In this document: positions 10,032 to 20,500 of the stretch, piece after piece
Layout of the letters: every line of letters begins with the position of its first letter
How positions within the stretch are numbered: position 1 is the first letter of the stretch
Assembly (NCBI GenBank): GCA_035536915.1
Contig: DATLNE010000047.1
Location: 1-64,000, forward strand
Length of the DNA: 64,000 nucleotides
Source of the DNA: Acidimicrobiales bacterium
GTDB taxonomy: Bacteria; Actinomycetota; Acidimicrobiia; Acidimicrobiales; JAHWLA01
Direction: 5' to 3'
Notes under the pieces: model-generated
What the model saw: only the letters and a program-made list of their open reading frames with translations
Told to the model about the DNA's origin: nothing
Database searches by the model: none
Program-made: the position numbers and the translations under genes

Positions 10032-10176
10032 GATCTCGATGCAGGAGACGACGTGGCGGGCGAGGACGATCTCGACCGCCCGAGTGCGTGGAACAAACTC
10101 GCCTGCCCATGGCACGTCGACCCCACCATGCGCGTCGTGCCAGCACGTACTGGACAAGTTCGGGGTGGACTGGTGA
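10030..10176 (+). pseudogene. C-terminal tail of a deaminase-like toxin
   Basis: In the plus frame ending at the TGA at 10174-10176 the sequence reads RARTISTARVRGTNSPAH, then GTSTPPCASCQHVLDKFGVDW and stop. PCxxC near the end of a protein is the second zinc-binding motif of the cytidine-deaminase-like fold used by many RHS/WapA toxins. The first zinc motif (HxE or CxE) and the rest of the domain are missing because the frame runs into the inverted RHS linker. The stop overlaps the GTG start of the SUKH-3-like gene as GTGA, which supports an original toxin-immunity couple. Family name inferred from motif only. Confidence 0.65.
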
Positions 10177-10637
10177 GCCTCATCTCACTCGCAGCGGAGC
10201 ATCCGGTCGTTCGGGCCACGCTCGTGGAGGCGGGATGGAGCGCCGTCCGCCGGCGTGACGCCTCAAGCTGGGATCGAGTGCTTCGCCAGGAAGGGTTCTC
10301 GGTCACCGAGCCCGCCATTGAGGTCCTCGAGGAGCTTGGTGGTTTGACCTTGAGCCCGCCCCGGTGGGCCGCTGCGGCCTTCGGGTCGGGTCCCATTGTC
10401 ATGGACCCGATTATGGCGGCATCCGGAGAGGCGGCCCGGATCAAACAACGTGAGAGAGAACTCGGTCTTGTGCTCTGCCCCGTGGGCGAATGGATCGTTG
10501 AGTACGTACTCCTCGTCGCTGATGACAGCAGCGTGTTTGCTGAGACCACGTTCCAAGTTCTTCGTGTCGGCAGGAATTTCGGCGAGGCGTTGCGAGTCAT
10601 GATCGTGGCCGACCCAGCGCCTGAGCCGATCGCGTAG
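10173..10637 (+). CDS. SUKH-3-type immunity protein
   Basis: 154 residues from GTG 10173, chosen because it overlaps the stop of the toxin remnant (GTGA) and follows GGGGTGG. The frame is open further upstream (an ATG-like start near 10053), but that part does not look like protein. The pattern fits SUKH-3 immunity proteins: W near the start (EAGWSAVRRRDASSWDRVLR), EGFSVTEPAIEVLEELGGL, then CPVGEWIVEYVLLVADDSSVFAETTFQVLRVGRNFGEAL. In the family these cytoplasmic proteins bind and neutralise nuclease or deaminase toxins. Here the cognate toxin is only a tail, so this is an orphan immunity gene. Confidence 0.8.
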   Translation: MSLISLAAEHPVVRATLVEAGWSAVRRRDASSWDRVLRQEGFSVTEPAIEVLEELGGLTLSPPRWAAAAFGSGPIVMDPIMAASGEAARIKQRERELGLVLCPVGEWIVEYVLLVADDSSVFAETTFQVLRVGRNFGEALRVMIVADPAPEPIA

Positions 10638-11064
10638 CGGTGGTGGGGACCATCAGCACGCGGGGCACGGCACGAGGATCCAGCCCGGCGAACCGCAGCG
10701 ACTTGTGATCGCGGCCGAGTTTCGGCGGAATGGCGGATCGGGAGCAGCAAACACGGCAGAGTGGATCCGTCGAGTCAGCTCGCTCGACGCAGACTCTGTC
10801 AATTGCGAATTCGCAACTGAGGCGACCCCCTCGGCAATCGGGATCACCGGACCCGACGAGACGACAACCCTGACGAGAGCGGCATTCCGGAACGAGGAGC
10901 AACTCGCTCGCGCGTTGCCGCATGAGCGCTTCCGCGTCGTGAACCAACTGCGGCAGGGATGCCATATCCCTCGTCCGTACGGAATGCGCGGGACTACGAG
11001 CGGGCGCGCAAGGGTTCGAAGACCAATGGTGGGCGAGCCATCCCCTCCACAACTAGGAGCGACG
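10638..11064 (+). other. 427-base stretch without a convincing gene
   Basis: Composition is somewhat less GC-rich than the flanking housekeeping DNA. Several open frames cross it on both strands but none has a good ribosome site plus protein-like composition. A plus-strand frame after the stop at 10923 reads SVRNARDYERARKGSKTNGG, which could be a scrap of another toxin tail; that is a guess. The stretch is best seen as degraded cassette DNA. Confidence 0.5.
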
Positions 11065-11352
11065 ATGTCGACGTCACTACACGGATGCGGAGGCCACGAA
11101 GAATGGCTGGACGCCCTTCGGCATGCGCTTGATTCGGGCGACGGAGCGAACCAAGAGTGCCCTTGTTGCCGCCAGCGAGGCCTTCAGTTGCGTGTCACCG
11201 TCGATTCCGTCGACTCAGAACGGGGGACGATCTATTTCTGGTGTGACCGATGCCTCTGGGGCATGATGCCCAATGCTGGTCCTGTGGGATCCGCCACTCC
11301 TGTCGTCGAGGAGCAGTTCGACCCGCCGGACTATCGGATTGCGCAACCCTGA
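11065..11352 (+). CDS. Small zinc-ribbon protein of a toxin/immunity locus
   Basis: 95 residues from ATG 11065, preceded by AGGAGCGACG. Two CxxC pairs, CPCC near residue 33 and CDRC near residue 60, separated by a beta-rich segment (LQLRVTVDSVDSERGTIYFWC), form a zinc ribbon; the C-terminal tail is acidic and proline-containing (FDPPDYRI). Small proteins with this layout are common hypothetical neighbours of RHS and SUKH genes in actinobacteria, perhaps as immunity or accessory proteins. Function unknown. It converges on glgP with 42 bases between stops. Confidence 0.65.
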   Translation: MSTSLHGCGGHEEWLDALRHALDSGDGANQECPCCRQRGLQLRVTVDSVDSERGTIYFWCDRCLWGMMPNAGPVGSATPVVEEQFDPPDYRIAQP

Positions 11353-11394
11353 GAGCCCGCCAAGACGAGCAGGAGTCGTTGACCAGAAGCCGGT

Positions 11395-13929
11395 TCAGGC
11401 CCAGGCGACGAAGCCGAGTTCGGCGGGCGACGACAGGTCGGGGTGGGCCGGCACCACCCGCACGGTGAAGCCGTAGCGGCCGGCTTCTTCGCAGGCGAAC
11501 CGGCCCACGTAGCGGTACTGGCCTGCCACGTCGTCGGGGCCGGCCAGGTCCATGGTCGTGATGGTGGGCTCGGCGATCTCGTCGTTGGGCCCCACCGGCC
11601 CGTGCACCAACTGCAGCGCCACGTCGTCGGCCGTCAACGACCCCAACGACACGCAGGCGTCGACCGTGCGCTCGGTGCCGAGGTCGGCCACGGCGGCGTC
11701 GCTGTCGACCGAGACCAGGCGCACGTCGCCCCAGCCCGCGCTGACCCGTTCCTTCCACGCCGCCAACGCACGAGCCCGGGCATGGCCGCCGGCCGTCAGC
11801 GCGTCGGCCTGGGCGGCGACGGGCTCGTACAGCTGCGTCACGTAGTCGCTCACCATGCGCGACGCCACCACCTGTGGGCCCAAGGTGATCAAGTTGTGCT
11901 TCACCTTGCGCACCCAGCGCCGCGGCACCGGCCCCTCGACCCGCTCGTAGAACAGAGGCACCACTTGGCGCTCGAGGATCTCGTAGAGCGAGTCGGCTTC
12001 CACGGCGTCGCGCCGTTCGAGGTCGTCGTAGGTCTCGGCCGAGGAGATGGCCCAGCCGTTGTCGCCGTCGAACATCTCGTCCCACCAGCCGTCGAGGATC
12101 GAGCAGTTGAGCCCCCCGTTCAGCGCCGCCTTCTCGCCGCTGGTGCCGCACGCCTCCTGCGGCCGGCGCGGGTTGTTCAGCCACACGTCGGAGCCCTGGT
12201 AGAGCATGCGGGCCACGGCGATGTCGTAGTCCTCCACGAACACGATGCGATGGCGCACCGCCGGGTCGCGGGAGAACTGCACGATCTGGCGGATGATCTC
12301 CTTGCCGATGTCGTCGGCGGGGTGCGCCTTGCCCGCGAAGACCAACTGCACGGGGCGGTCCGACGACAACAGCAGCGCATGCAGCCGCTCGGGCTGCGAC
12401 AGCAACAGCGTGGCCCGCTTGTAGGAGGCGAAGCGCCGGGCGAACCCGATGGTCAGCGCCCGAGGGTCGAGCACCTCGTCGGCCCAGGCGGCGTCGGTCT
12501 CCGACGCGCCCCGCGACAGCAACGACTGCTTGAGCCGTGAGCGCACGAAGGCCACCAGCCGTTCCCGGCCCTGCTCGCGCACCCGCCACAGCTCGTCGTC
12601 GCGGCACTTCTCCAACCGCTGCCACGCGCCGGGCTCGGCCTCGCTCCACGACGGCAGCACGTAGCGGGTCAGCAGGTCGTCCATCTCGGGCGAGACCCAC
12701 GTGTAGGCATGCACGCCGTTGGTCACCGACGTGATGGGCGCTTCCTCAGGGGGCACGCCCGGCCACAGCGGGTTGAACATGGCCCGGCTGACGGCGCCGT
12801 GCAGCTTCGACACGCCATTGGCCATGCCGGCCAGCCGCAGCCCCATCACCGCCATGTTGAACGGGGCGTCGGCCGCCTCGCCGGGGAAGTGGCCCAGGGC
12901 CATGAGATCGTCGAAGGGCACGCCACACTCGTCGGCCCAGCCCTTGAAGTACCGCTCCATCAGCTCGTGGGGGAAGCGGTCGATGCCCGCGGGCACCGGC
13001 GTGTGGGTGGTGAAGATCGTGCCCGCCCGCACGGCCTCGACGGCCTCGCCGAACGACAGCCCCTCGTCGAGGATGAGCCGGCGGATGCGCTCCAAGCCGA
13101 GGAACCCGGCGTGGCCCTCGTTGGTGTGGAAGACCTGCGTTTCCTCGCCCACCGCGTCGAGCGCCCGCACCCCGCCCATGCCGAGCAGGATCTCCTGGCG
13201 GATGCGGTGCTCGGTGGCGCCGCCGTAGAGGCGGTCGGTGACGAGCCTGCCTTCCTCGCTGTTCTCGTCGATGTCGCTGTCGAGCATGTAGAGCCGCACC
13301 CGGCCCACGTCGGCCCGCCACACCTGGGCAGCCAGCGGCACGCCCGCCAGCTCCACCTCGATGCGGGCGCCCTCCACCAGGGTGAGCGCCATGGCGTGCG
13401 GGTCGAGGACGGGGTAGCGCTCCTGCTGCCAGCCGTCGGCGTTGAGCTCTTGGCGGAAGTAGCCCTGGCGGTACAGCAGGCCCACGCCCACCAGCGGCAC
13501 GCCCAGGCTGGACGCCGCCTTGAGGTGGTCGCCCGCCAGCACGCCGAGGCCGCCTGAGTACTGGGGCAGCGCTTCGGCGATGCCGAACTCGGGCGAGAAA
13601 TAGGCGATGGCCCGCAACGGCCCCGAGCCCCGCGTCGACTGGAACCACTGCGGCTGCGCCAGGTAGCGCTGGAGGTCGCCGTGCACCTCGTCAAGGAACG
13701 ACATGAACGCGGCGTCGGACGCCAACTGCTCGAGCCGCTCCCGCCCGACCATGCCCAGCAGGCGGACGGGGTCGTGGCCGGTGACCTCCCACGTGGCCGG
13801 GTCGACCCAGCGGAACAAGTCGCGGGTGCGCTCGTCCCACGACCAGCGCAGGTTCATGGCCAGCGTGTGGAGGGGGGCGAGGGGCTCGGGGAGCTTTGCT
13901 CGGACGGTGAAGCTGCGGAGTGCCTTCAT
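11395..13929 (-). CDS. glgP: Alpha-glucan phosphorylase
   Basis: 844 residues, GT35-type phosphorylase of the actinobacterial class with an N-terminal DUF3417-like domain (LAMNLRWSWDERTRDLFRW, residues ~25-45). It releases glucose 1-phosphate from glycogen or maltodextrin using pyridoxal phosphate. Diagnostic stretches are FSPEFGIAEALPQYSGGLG, HTNEGHAGFLGLERIRRL and HTPVPAGIDRFP. The C-terminal half has RRFASYKRATLLL and FAGKAHPADDIGKEIIRQI, and GTSGEKAALNGGLN, whose Lys600 is the expected PLP lysine. The start ATG at 13929 gives the usual length for this class. It stands alone on the minus strand opposite the treS-mak-glgB cluster. Confidence 0.93.
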   Translation of the reverse strand: MKALRSFTVRAKLPEPLAPLHTLAMNLRWSWDERTRDLFRWVDPATWEVTGHDPVRLLGMVGRERLEQLASDAAFMSFLDEVHGDLQRYLAQPQWFQSTRGSGPLRAIAYFSPEFGIAEALPQYSGGLGVLAGDHLKAASSLGVPLVGVGLLYRQGYFRQELNADGWQQERYPVLDPHAMALTLVEGARIEVELAGVPLAAQVWRADVGRVRLYMLDSDIDENSEEGRLVTDRLYGGATEHRIRQEILLGMGGVRALDAVGEETQVFHTNEGHAGFLGLERIRRLILDEGLSFGEAVEAVRAGTIFTTHTPVPAGIDRFPHELMERYFKGWADECGVPFDDLMALGHFPGEAADAPFNMAVMGLRLAGMANGVSKLHGAVSRAMFNPLWPGVPPEEAPITSVTNGVHAYTWVSPEMDDLLTRYVLPSWSEAEPGAWQRLEKCRDDELWRVREQGRERLVAFVRSRLKQSLLSRGASETDAAWADEVLDPRALTIGFARRFASYKRATLLLSQPERLHALLLSSDRPVQLVFAGKAHPADDIGKEIIRQIVQFSRDPAVRHRIVFVEDYDIAVARMLYQGSDVWLNNPRRPQEACGTSGEKAALNGGLNCSILDGWWDEMFDGDNGWAISSAETYDDLERRDAVEADSLYEILERQVVPLFYERVEGPVPRRWVRKVKHNLITLGPQVVASRMVSDYVTQLYEPVAAQADALTAGGHARARALAAWKERVSAGWGDVRLVSVDSDAAVADLGTERTVDACVSLGSLTADDVALQLVHGPVGPNDEIAEPTITTMDLAGPDDVAGQYRYVGRFACEEAGRYGFTVRVVPAHPDLSSPAELGFVAWA

Positions 13930-13948
13930 CGGGCGACGACGCTAGTGG

Positions 13949-14515
13949 TCAGGGTGTGAGCTTCGGGTACGTCACCGTGAGGTCGCCGACGAGTGGGAAC
14001 GTGGTGGCCGTGCCCGCTGCGCATTCGGCGGGGGGCGGCACCACGGTGAGGGCGCCGAAGACATCGCCCACCTCGCCCGTGGCGTGCCGACGGGCGTTGC
14101 CCCGAACCACCCACTCGGTCCCGACCGCCGTGAATGTGAACTCCAGCAGGTGCGCCTCGCCGACGGCGTCGAGCAGGCCGCCTGACCCTCGCCCCGTGGC
14201 CAAGCCGCAGTAGCCCCGGTATGCCAGCGAAAGGACGACCGAACACGGCGACGGCAGGCACGTCGCCTGGCTGAACGAGCCCATGCGCAGGGCGCCGCCT
14301 TCCACGCTGAACGGGGGGCCGAGCTTGCCGAGAAAGGGCGGCGGGCTGGGGATGATCGGCGGGGGGCAGGAGGCGGCGCCCGTGCACGGCGCCTGCACCG
14401 GCCCGTTCAAGGTGAGCGTGCCCGTCACCACCACCGTTGTGGCGCCCACGGCCTGCGCAGGCGGCGCCCACGCCAGTGCCGCCGCACATGCCGTCGCTGC
14501 CCAGCGAAGTCGCAT
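13949..14515 (-). CDS. Secreted protein of unknown function
   Basis: 188 residues from ATG 14515; an upstream in-frame start is rejected because the N-terminus from 14515 is a clean signal peptide (MRLRWAATACAAALAWAPPAQA). The mature part is beta-rich, with four cysteines and a proline loop (PPPIIPSPPPFLGKLG). It ends in a segment starting VVPPPAECAAG. No family recognised. It lies 19 bases upstream of glgP on the same strand, so the two may share a transcript, and is divergent from the glycosylase gene with 95 bases between starts. Confidence 0.75.
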   Translation of the reverse strand: MRLRWAATACAAALAWAPPAQAVGATTVVVTGTLTLNGPVQAPCTGAASCPPPIIPSPPPFLGKLGPPFSVEGGALRMGSFSQATCLPSPCSVVLSLAYRGYCGLATGRGSGGLLDAVGEAHLLEFTFTAVGTEWVVRGNARRHATGEVGDVFGALTVVPPPAECAAGTATTFPLVGDLTVTYPKLTP

Positions 14516-14610
14516 CGCCCGCACCCCCCGTTTGCCTACAAGGGTACGCGGCCGGCGCGCCTTCCGCCTCCCGTGCACCGCTCGCCGGAACGCGCCATGC
14601 TCGCCCCGCC

Positions 14611-15228
14611 ATGGACGACCCCGCCGCCCACATCGCCGCTGCCGACCCGGCGATGGCCGCCCTCGTCGACGAGGTCGGCCCGTGCACGATGACGTTGCGC
14701 CGGCAGGCGGGCGGCTACTTCGCTGCCTTGGCCCGGGCGATCCTCTACCAACAGCTCGCAGGCAAGACAGCAGCAGCCATCCACGGCCGCTTCCTTGCCC
14801 TGTTCCCGGGAAAGCGCCCCACCCCCGAGGGCGTGCTCGCCTTGGCCGACGAAGCGCTGCGGGGGGCGGGCCTGTCGAACGCCAAGATGCTGTCGATCCA
14901 AGACCTGGCCGCCAAGGTGCTCGACGGCACCGTCCGCCTCGACGGCATCAGCCGCCGGTCCGACGACGAGGTCGTGGCCCAGTTGTCGCAGGTGCGGGGC
15001 ATCGGGCGGTGGACGGCCGAGATGTTCCTCATGTTCCAACTGGGCCGCCCCGACGTGTGGCCCACCGGCGACTACGGCGTGCGCAAGGGCTGGGCAATCG
15101 TGCACGGCAGGACCGACGCCCTGCCCACGCCCGTCGAGTTGGAGGCGGCCGGCGAGGCCTACCGCCCCTACCGTTCGGTGGCCGCGTGGTACTGCTGGCG
15201 GGCGGTCGACGTTTCACCTCCGGCGTAG
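14611..15228 (+). CDS. DNA-3-methyladenine glycosylase II (AlkA-like, HhH-GPD)
   Basis: 205 residues. Base-excision repair enzyme that removes alkylated purines. The helix-hairpin-helix is at residues ~126-136 (LSQVRGIGRWTAE) followed by the catalytic aspartate Asp154 in WPTGDYGVRKG, both at the standard spacing. ARAILYQQLAGKTAAAIHGR (residues 41-60) is the conserved first helix region. It lacks the N-terminal AlkA_N domain of the E. coli enzyme, as is usual for the short actinobacterial form. ATG 14611 gives a family-like N-terminus. Confidence 0.9.
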   Translation: MDDPAAHIAAADPAMAALVDEVGPCTMTLRRQAGGYFAALARAILYQQLAGKTAAAIHGRFLALFPGKRPTPEGVLALADEALRGAGLSNAKMLSIQDLAAKVLDGTVRLDGISRRSDDEVVAQLSQVRGIGRWTAEMFLMFQLGRPDVWPTGDYGVRKGWAIVHGRTDALPTPVELEAAGEAYRPYRSVAAWYCWRAVDVSPPA

Positions 15229-15273
15229 GCGTGGTAGGCCAGTGGGAGTGATCCGTCTTCAGCGCGTTTGCCC

Positions 15274-16928
<1,655 letters not shown>

Positions 16929-16932
<4 letters not shown>

Positions 16933-18212
16933 ACTTCGACGCACTCCTGCCCGCCTACCTCGGACGCCAGCGCTGGTTCGCGGGCGAGGAGCCCGAGAAG
17001 GTCGTGGTGCAGGAGGACGAGGAGCTCGTCCCCGGGCTGCACTGGCTGCTGGTGGAGGCCGACGGCGCCCGCTACCAACTGGTGATCGGCCTGCGATCTG
17101 CGGACGACCCGCCCGAGTACCTGCACGGGCACGAGCCCGCCATCCTCGGCGCCGTCGACGGCCAAGTGGCCTTCGATGCCACCATCGACCCCGAGTACGC
17201 CAAGGCGCTGCTCACTCAGGTGGCCCCCGACCAAGAGGTAACCCACATCCGGCCCATGAACGTGGAGCAGTCGAACTCCTCGTTGATCGCCGACGACCGC
17301 CTGGTGCTCAAGCTGTTCCGCCGCTTGCAGCACGGCCCCAACCCCGACATCGAGGTCACCGAGGGGCTGGCCCGCGCCGGCTTCCTCCACGTCGCCGCGC
17401 CCTTGGCCATGTGGGAGTTCGAGGGGTCGCACCTCGCCGTTGTGCAGCCCTACCTGTCGAGCGGCTCGGAGGGATGGGCACTGGCGCTCGGCAGCTTGCG
17501 CGACCTCTACGCCCGCGCCGAGGAGGGCCACACCGACCCGGCCGAGGCCGGCGGCGACTTCGCAGGCGAGGCGCGTCGGCTGGGCGAGGTGACGGCCCGC
17601 ATGCACGTGGCGCTGGCCGAAGCGTTCGGCACCTCGCCGGGCCACCCGACGGGCTGGGCGGCCATGGCACGGGCGCAGTTGGACCGCTTGCGGCCGGGCG
17701 ACATCGACGCGGGCGCGGCGGGGGCCTTCCTCGACCGCCTGGCGTCGATCACGGACGCGGGCGCCGCCATCCGGGTGCACGGCGACTACCACCTGGCCCA
17801 GGTGCTGCGTACCGACGCGGGCTGGTTCGTCCTCGACTTCGAAGGTGAACCCGCTCGGCCGCTGGAGGAGCGCACGCTGCCCAGCTCGCCGTTCAAGGAC
17901 GTGGCCGGGATGCTGCGGTCCTTTCACTACGCCGCCCAGGTCACGCTGACCGAGCGGGAGCCGCTCCAGATGGAAGCGGTCGCCGGACTCGACGAGGCAT
18001 GGGAGCAGCGCAACCGCCACGCCTTCTGCGAGGGCTATTTCGGCGTCGACGGAATCGAGCGGCTGCTGCCTGCCGACGAGGAGTCGCGGGCCGTGCTCTG
18101 CGCCGCCTTCGAGCTCGACAAGGCGGTCTACGAGGTCTTGTACGAGCGGGCCCATAGACCCGACTGGGTCGACATCCCGCTGCACGCCATCCGGCGCCTG
18201 CTCGCCGGTTAG
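16929..18212 (+). CDS. mak: Maltokinase
   Basis: 427 residues from ATG 16929, overlapping the treS stop by four bases. It phosphorylates maltose to maltose 1-phosphate with ATP. The fold is kinase-like: [21 protein letters not shown] in the N-lobe, then [11 protein letters not shown] with catalytic Asp286 and [12 protein letters not shown] with Asp303. The N-terminal cap ([12 protein letters not shown]) is typical of Mak/Pep2. In many actinobacteria it is fused to TreS; here the two are separate. Maltose 1-phosphate is normally the substrate of GlgE, which is not present in this window. Confidence 0.93.
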
Positions 18213-18226
18213 AGGAGGTCCAGCAC

Positions 18227-20410
18227 ATGGCTGCCCAACGGGCGCGCAAGGTCGACCCGGTGGCCGAGGCCATCGGGCGGCTGGTGGAAGGGACGCACGG
18301 CGACCCGCACTCGGTGCTCGGCGTGCACGACGGCATGGTGCGGGCCTGGCGGCCGGGAGCCACTTCCATGCGCGTGCTGGTCGGTGGCGCCGTGCCAGTC
18401 GACATGGAGCGGGTGCACGAGGCAGGCGTCTTCGAGGCCAAGGTGCCCGACGGCACGACCGAGTACGTGCTCGAAGCCACCTACGGCAGCGAGACGCATA
18501 CCTACGAGGATCCCTACCGTTTCTGGCCGACGTTGGGCGAACTCGACCTCTACCTGCTGGGCGAAGGCCGTCACCGCGACATGTGGCGGGTGATGGGGGC
18601 GCATGTGCGCGAGCACCAAGGCGTGCGGGGCACGTCGTTCGCGGTGTGGGCGCCGAACGCCCGGGCCGTGCGCGTCGTCGGCGATTTCAACATGTGGGAC
18701 GGGCGTCTCATGCCGCTGCGCACCATGGGGTCGTCGGGGGTGTGGGAGGTGTTCGTCCCCGGCGTGGAGGCGGGCAGCCGCTACAAGTTCGAGATCCTCA
18801 CCGCCGACGGCGACGTGAACCTGAAGGCCGACCCGTTGGCCTTCGCCGCCGAGCAGTCACCGGGCACGGCCAGCGTGGTGTGCGAGTCGTCGTACTCGTG
18901 GGGCGACGACGAGTGGATGGCCCGGCGCGACGCGGCCGACCACCTGGCCGAGCCCATGTCGGTGTACGAGTTGCACCTGGGCTCGTGGCGCCGGGTGCCC
19001 GACGACGGCGACCGCTCGTTGACGTATCGCGAGCTGGCCGAGCAACTGCCCGACTACGTGGCCGACCTCGGCTTCACCCACGTCGAGCTCATGCCCGTGG
19101 CCGAGCATCCCTTCGGCGGCTCGTGGGGCTACCAGGTGTCGTCGTACTTCGCCCCGACGTCGCGGTTCGGCAGCCCCGACGACTTCCGAGCGCTGGTCGA
19201 CGCGCTGCACGCCCGAGGCATCGGCGTCATCGTCGACTGGGTGCCGGCGCACTTCCCCCGAGACGAGTGGGCGCTGGCCTGTTTCGACGGCACCGCCTTG
19301 TACGAGCACGAGGACCCCCGCAAGGGAGCGCACCCCGACTGGGGCACCCTGGTGTTCAACTTCGGGCGCAACGAGGTGCGCAACTTCCTCATCGCCAACG
19401 CCCTGTACTGGGTGGAGGAAATGCACATCGACGGGCTGCGGGTCGACGCCGTGGCGTCGATGCTCTACCTCGACTACTCCCGCAAAGAAGGGGAGTGGGT
19501 GCCCAACGAGTTCGGCGGGCGCGAGAACCTCGAAGCGGTGTCGTTCCTCAAGGAGATGAACGAAGAGGTCTACGGCCGCCACCCCGGCGTGATGACGATC
19601 GCCGAGGAATCAACCGCCTGGCCCGCGGTGTCGCGGCCGACATACCTGGGCGGGCTCGGCTTCGGGTTCAAGTGGAACATGGGGTGGATGCACGACACCT
19701 TGGAATACTTCTCCAAGGACCCCGTCCACCGGCGGTTCCACCACAACAACCTCACCTTCGGGTTGCTGTACGCCTTCACCGAGAACTTCGTGCTGCCGCT
19801 GTCGCACGACGAAGTGGTGCATGGCAAGGGCTCGTTGATCAACAAGATGCCCGGCGACGAGTGGCAGAAGCGGGCCAACCTGCGGTCGTTGTACGCCTGG
19901 ATGTGGGCGCACCCCGGCAAGCAACTTCTGTTCATGGGTGCAGAGATGGGGCAGGTGCGGGAGTGGTCGCACGACCGCTCGCTCGACTGGCACCTGCTCG
20001 ACGACCCCGGCCACCGCGGCATCTACGACCTGTTGCGGTGCCTCAACCGCGTCTACCGCAACGAGCCCGAGCTGTGGGAACGCGACTTCCAGCCCGACGG
20101 CTTCCGCTGGATCGACGCGGGCGACGTGGAGAACAACGTGCTGTCGTTCCTGCGTTACTCGGCTGACGGCTCACGGGTGTTGGCCTGCGTGGCCAACCTG
20201 TCGCCGGTGCCGCGCGACCGCTACCGCATCGGCCTGCCCTCCGGCGGCACGTGGCGGGAGGCCCTCAACACCGACGCCGTCGAGTTCGGCGGCAGCGGCG
20301 TGGGCAACGGCGGCGAGGTGTGGGCAGGCGACAGCTCCTGGCACGGCCAGCCCTTCTCCACCGAGATGACGCTGCCCCCGCTGGCCGTCGTCTGGCTCAC
20401 CCCCGCCTGA
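18227..20410 (+). CDS. glgB: 1,4-alpha-glucan branching enzyme
   Basis: 727 residues; strong ribosome site AGAGGAGG upstream of ATG 18227. Two N-terminal carbohydrate-binding beta-sandwich regions ([31 protein letters not shown]) precede the GH13 barrel. Catalytic residues are Asp407 in [15 protein letters not shown], Glu460 in [11 protein letters not shown] and Asp528 in [15 protein letters not shown]. It cuts alpha-1,4 chains and re-attaches them as alpha-1,6 branches. Placed 14 bases after maltokinase, it is the third gene of the treS-mak-glgB unit. Confidence 0.96.
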   Translation: MAAQRARKVDPVAEAIGRLVEGTHGDPHSVLGVHDGMVRAWRPGATSMRVLVGGAVPVDMERVHEAGVFEAKVPDGTTEYVLEATYGSETHTYEDPYRFWPTLGELDLYLLGEGRHRDMWRVMGAHVREHQGVRGTSFAVWAPNARAVRVVGDFNMWDGRLMPLRTMGSSGVWEVFVPGVEAGSRYKFEILTADGDVNLKADPLAFAAEQSPGTASVVCESSYSWGDDEWMARRDAADHLAEPMSVYELHLGSWRRVPDDGDRSLTYRELAEQLPDYVADLGFTHVELMPVAEHPFGGSWGYQVSSYFAPTSRFGSPDDFRALVDALHARGIGVIVDWVPAHFPRDEWALACFDGTALYEHEDPRKGAHPDWGTLVFNFGRNEVRNFLIANALYWVEEMHIDGLRVDAVASMLYLDYSRKEGEWVPNEFGGRENLEAVSFLKEMNEEVYGRHPGVMTIAEESTAWPAVSRPTYLGGLGFGFKWNMGWMHDTLEYFSKDPVHRRFHHNNLTFGLLYAFTENFVLPLSHDEVVHGKGSLINKMPGDEWQKRANLRSLYAWMWAHPGKQLLFMGAEMGQVREWSHDRSLDWHLLDDPGHRGIYDLLRCLNRVYRNEPELWERDFQPDGFRWIDAGDVENNVLSFLRYSADGSRVLACVANLSPVPRDRYRIGLPSGGTWREALNTDAVEFGGSGVGNGGEVWAGDSSWHGQPFSTEMTLPPLAVVWLTPA

Positions 20411-20500
20411 CCGCGGCCCGCCGAACTTGTGTAGCGATCGCGCCGTTTTCCGCGTCGTTCTGTCCGCAGCTTCGGGCGGGAGCCCGGTACCGTCGGGAGG

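Noticed and set aside
10597-11052. 151-residue minus frame in the degraded cassette region
   Set aside because: Composition is not protein-like and it overlaps a real plus-strand immunity gene.
10926-11135. Plus frame with DYERARKGSKTNGG as a second toxin tail
   Set aside because: No recognisable toxin motif, no ribosome site, and it overlaps the better-supported zinc-ribbon gene by about 66 bases.
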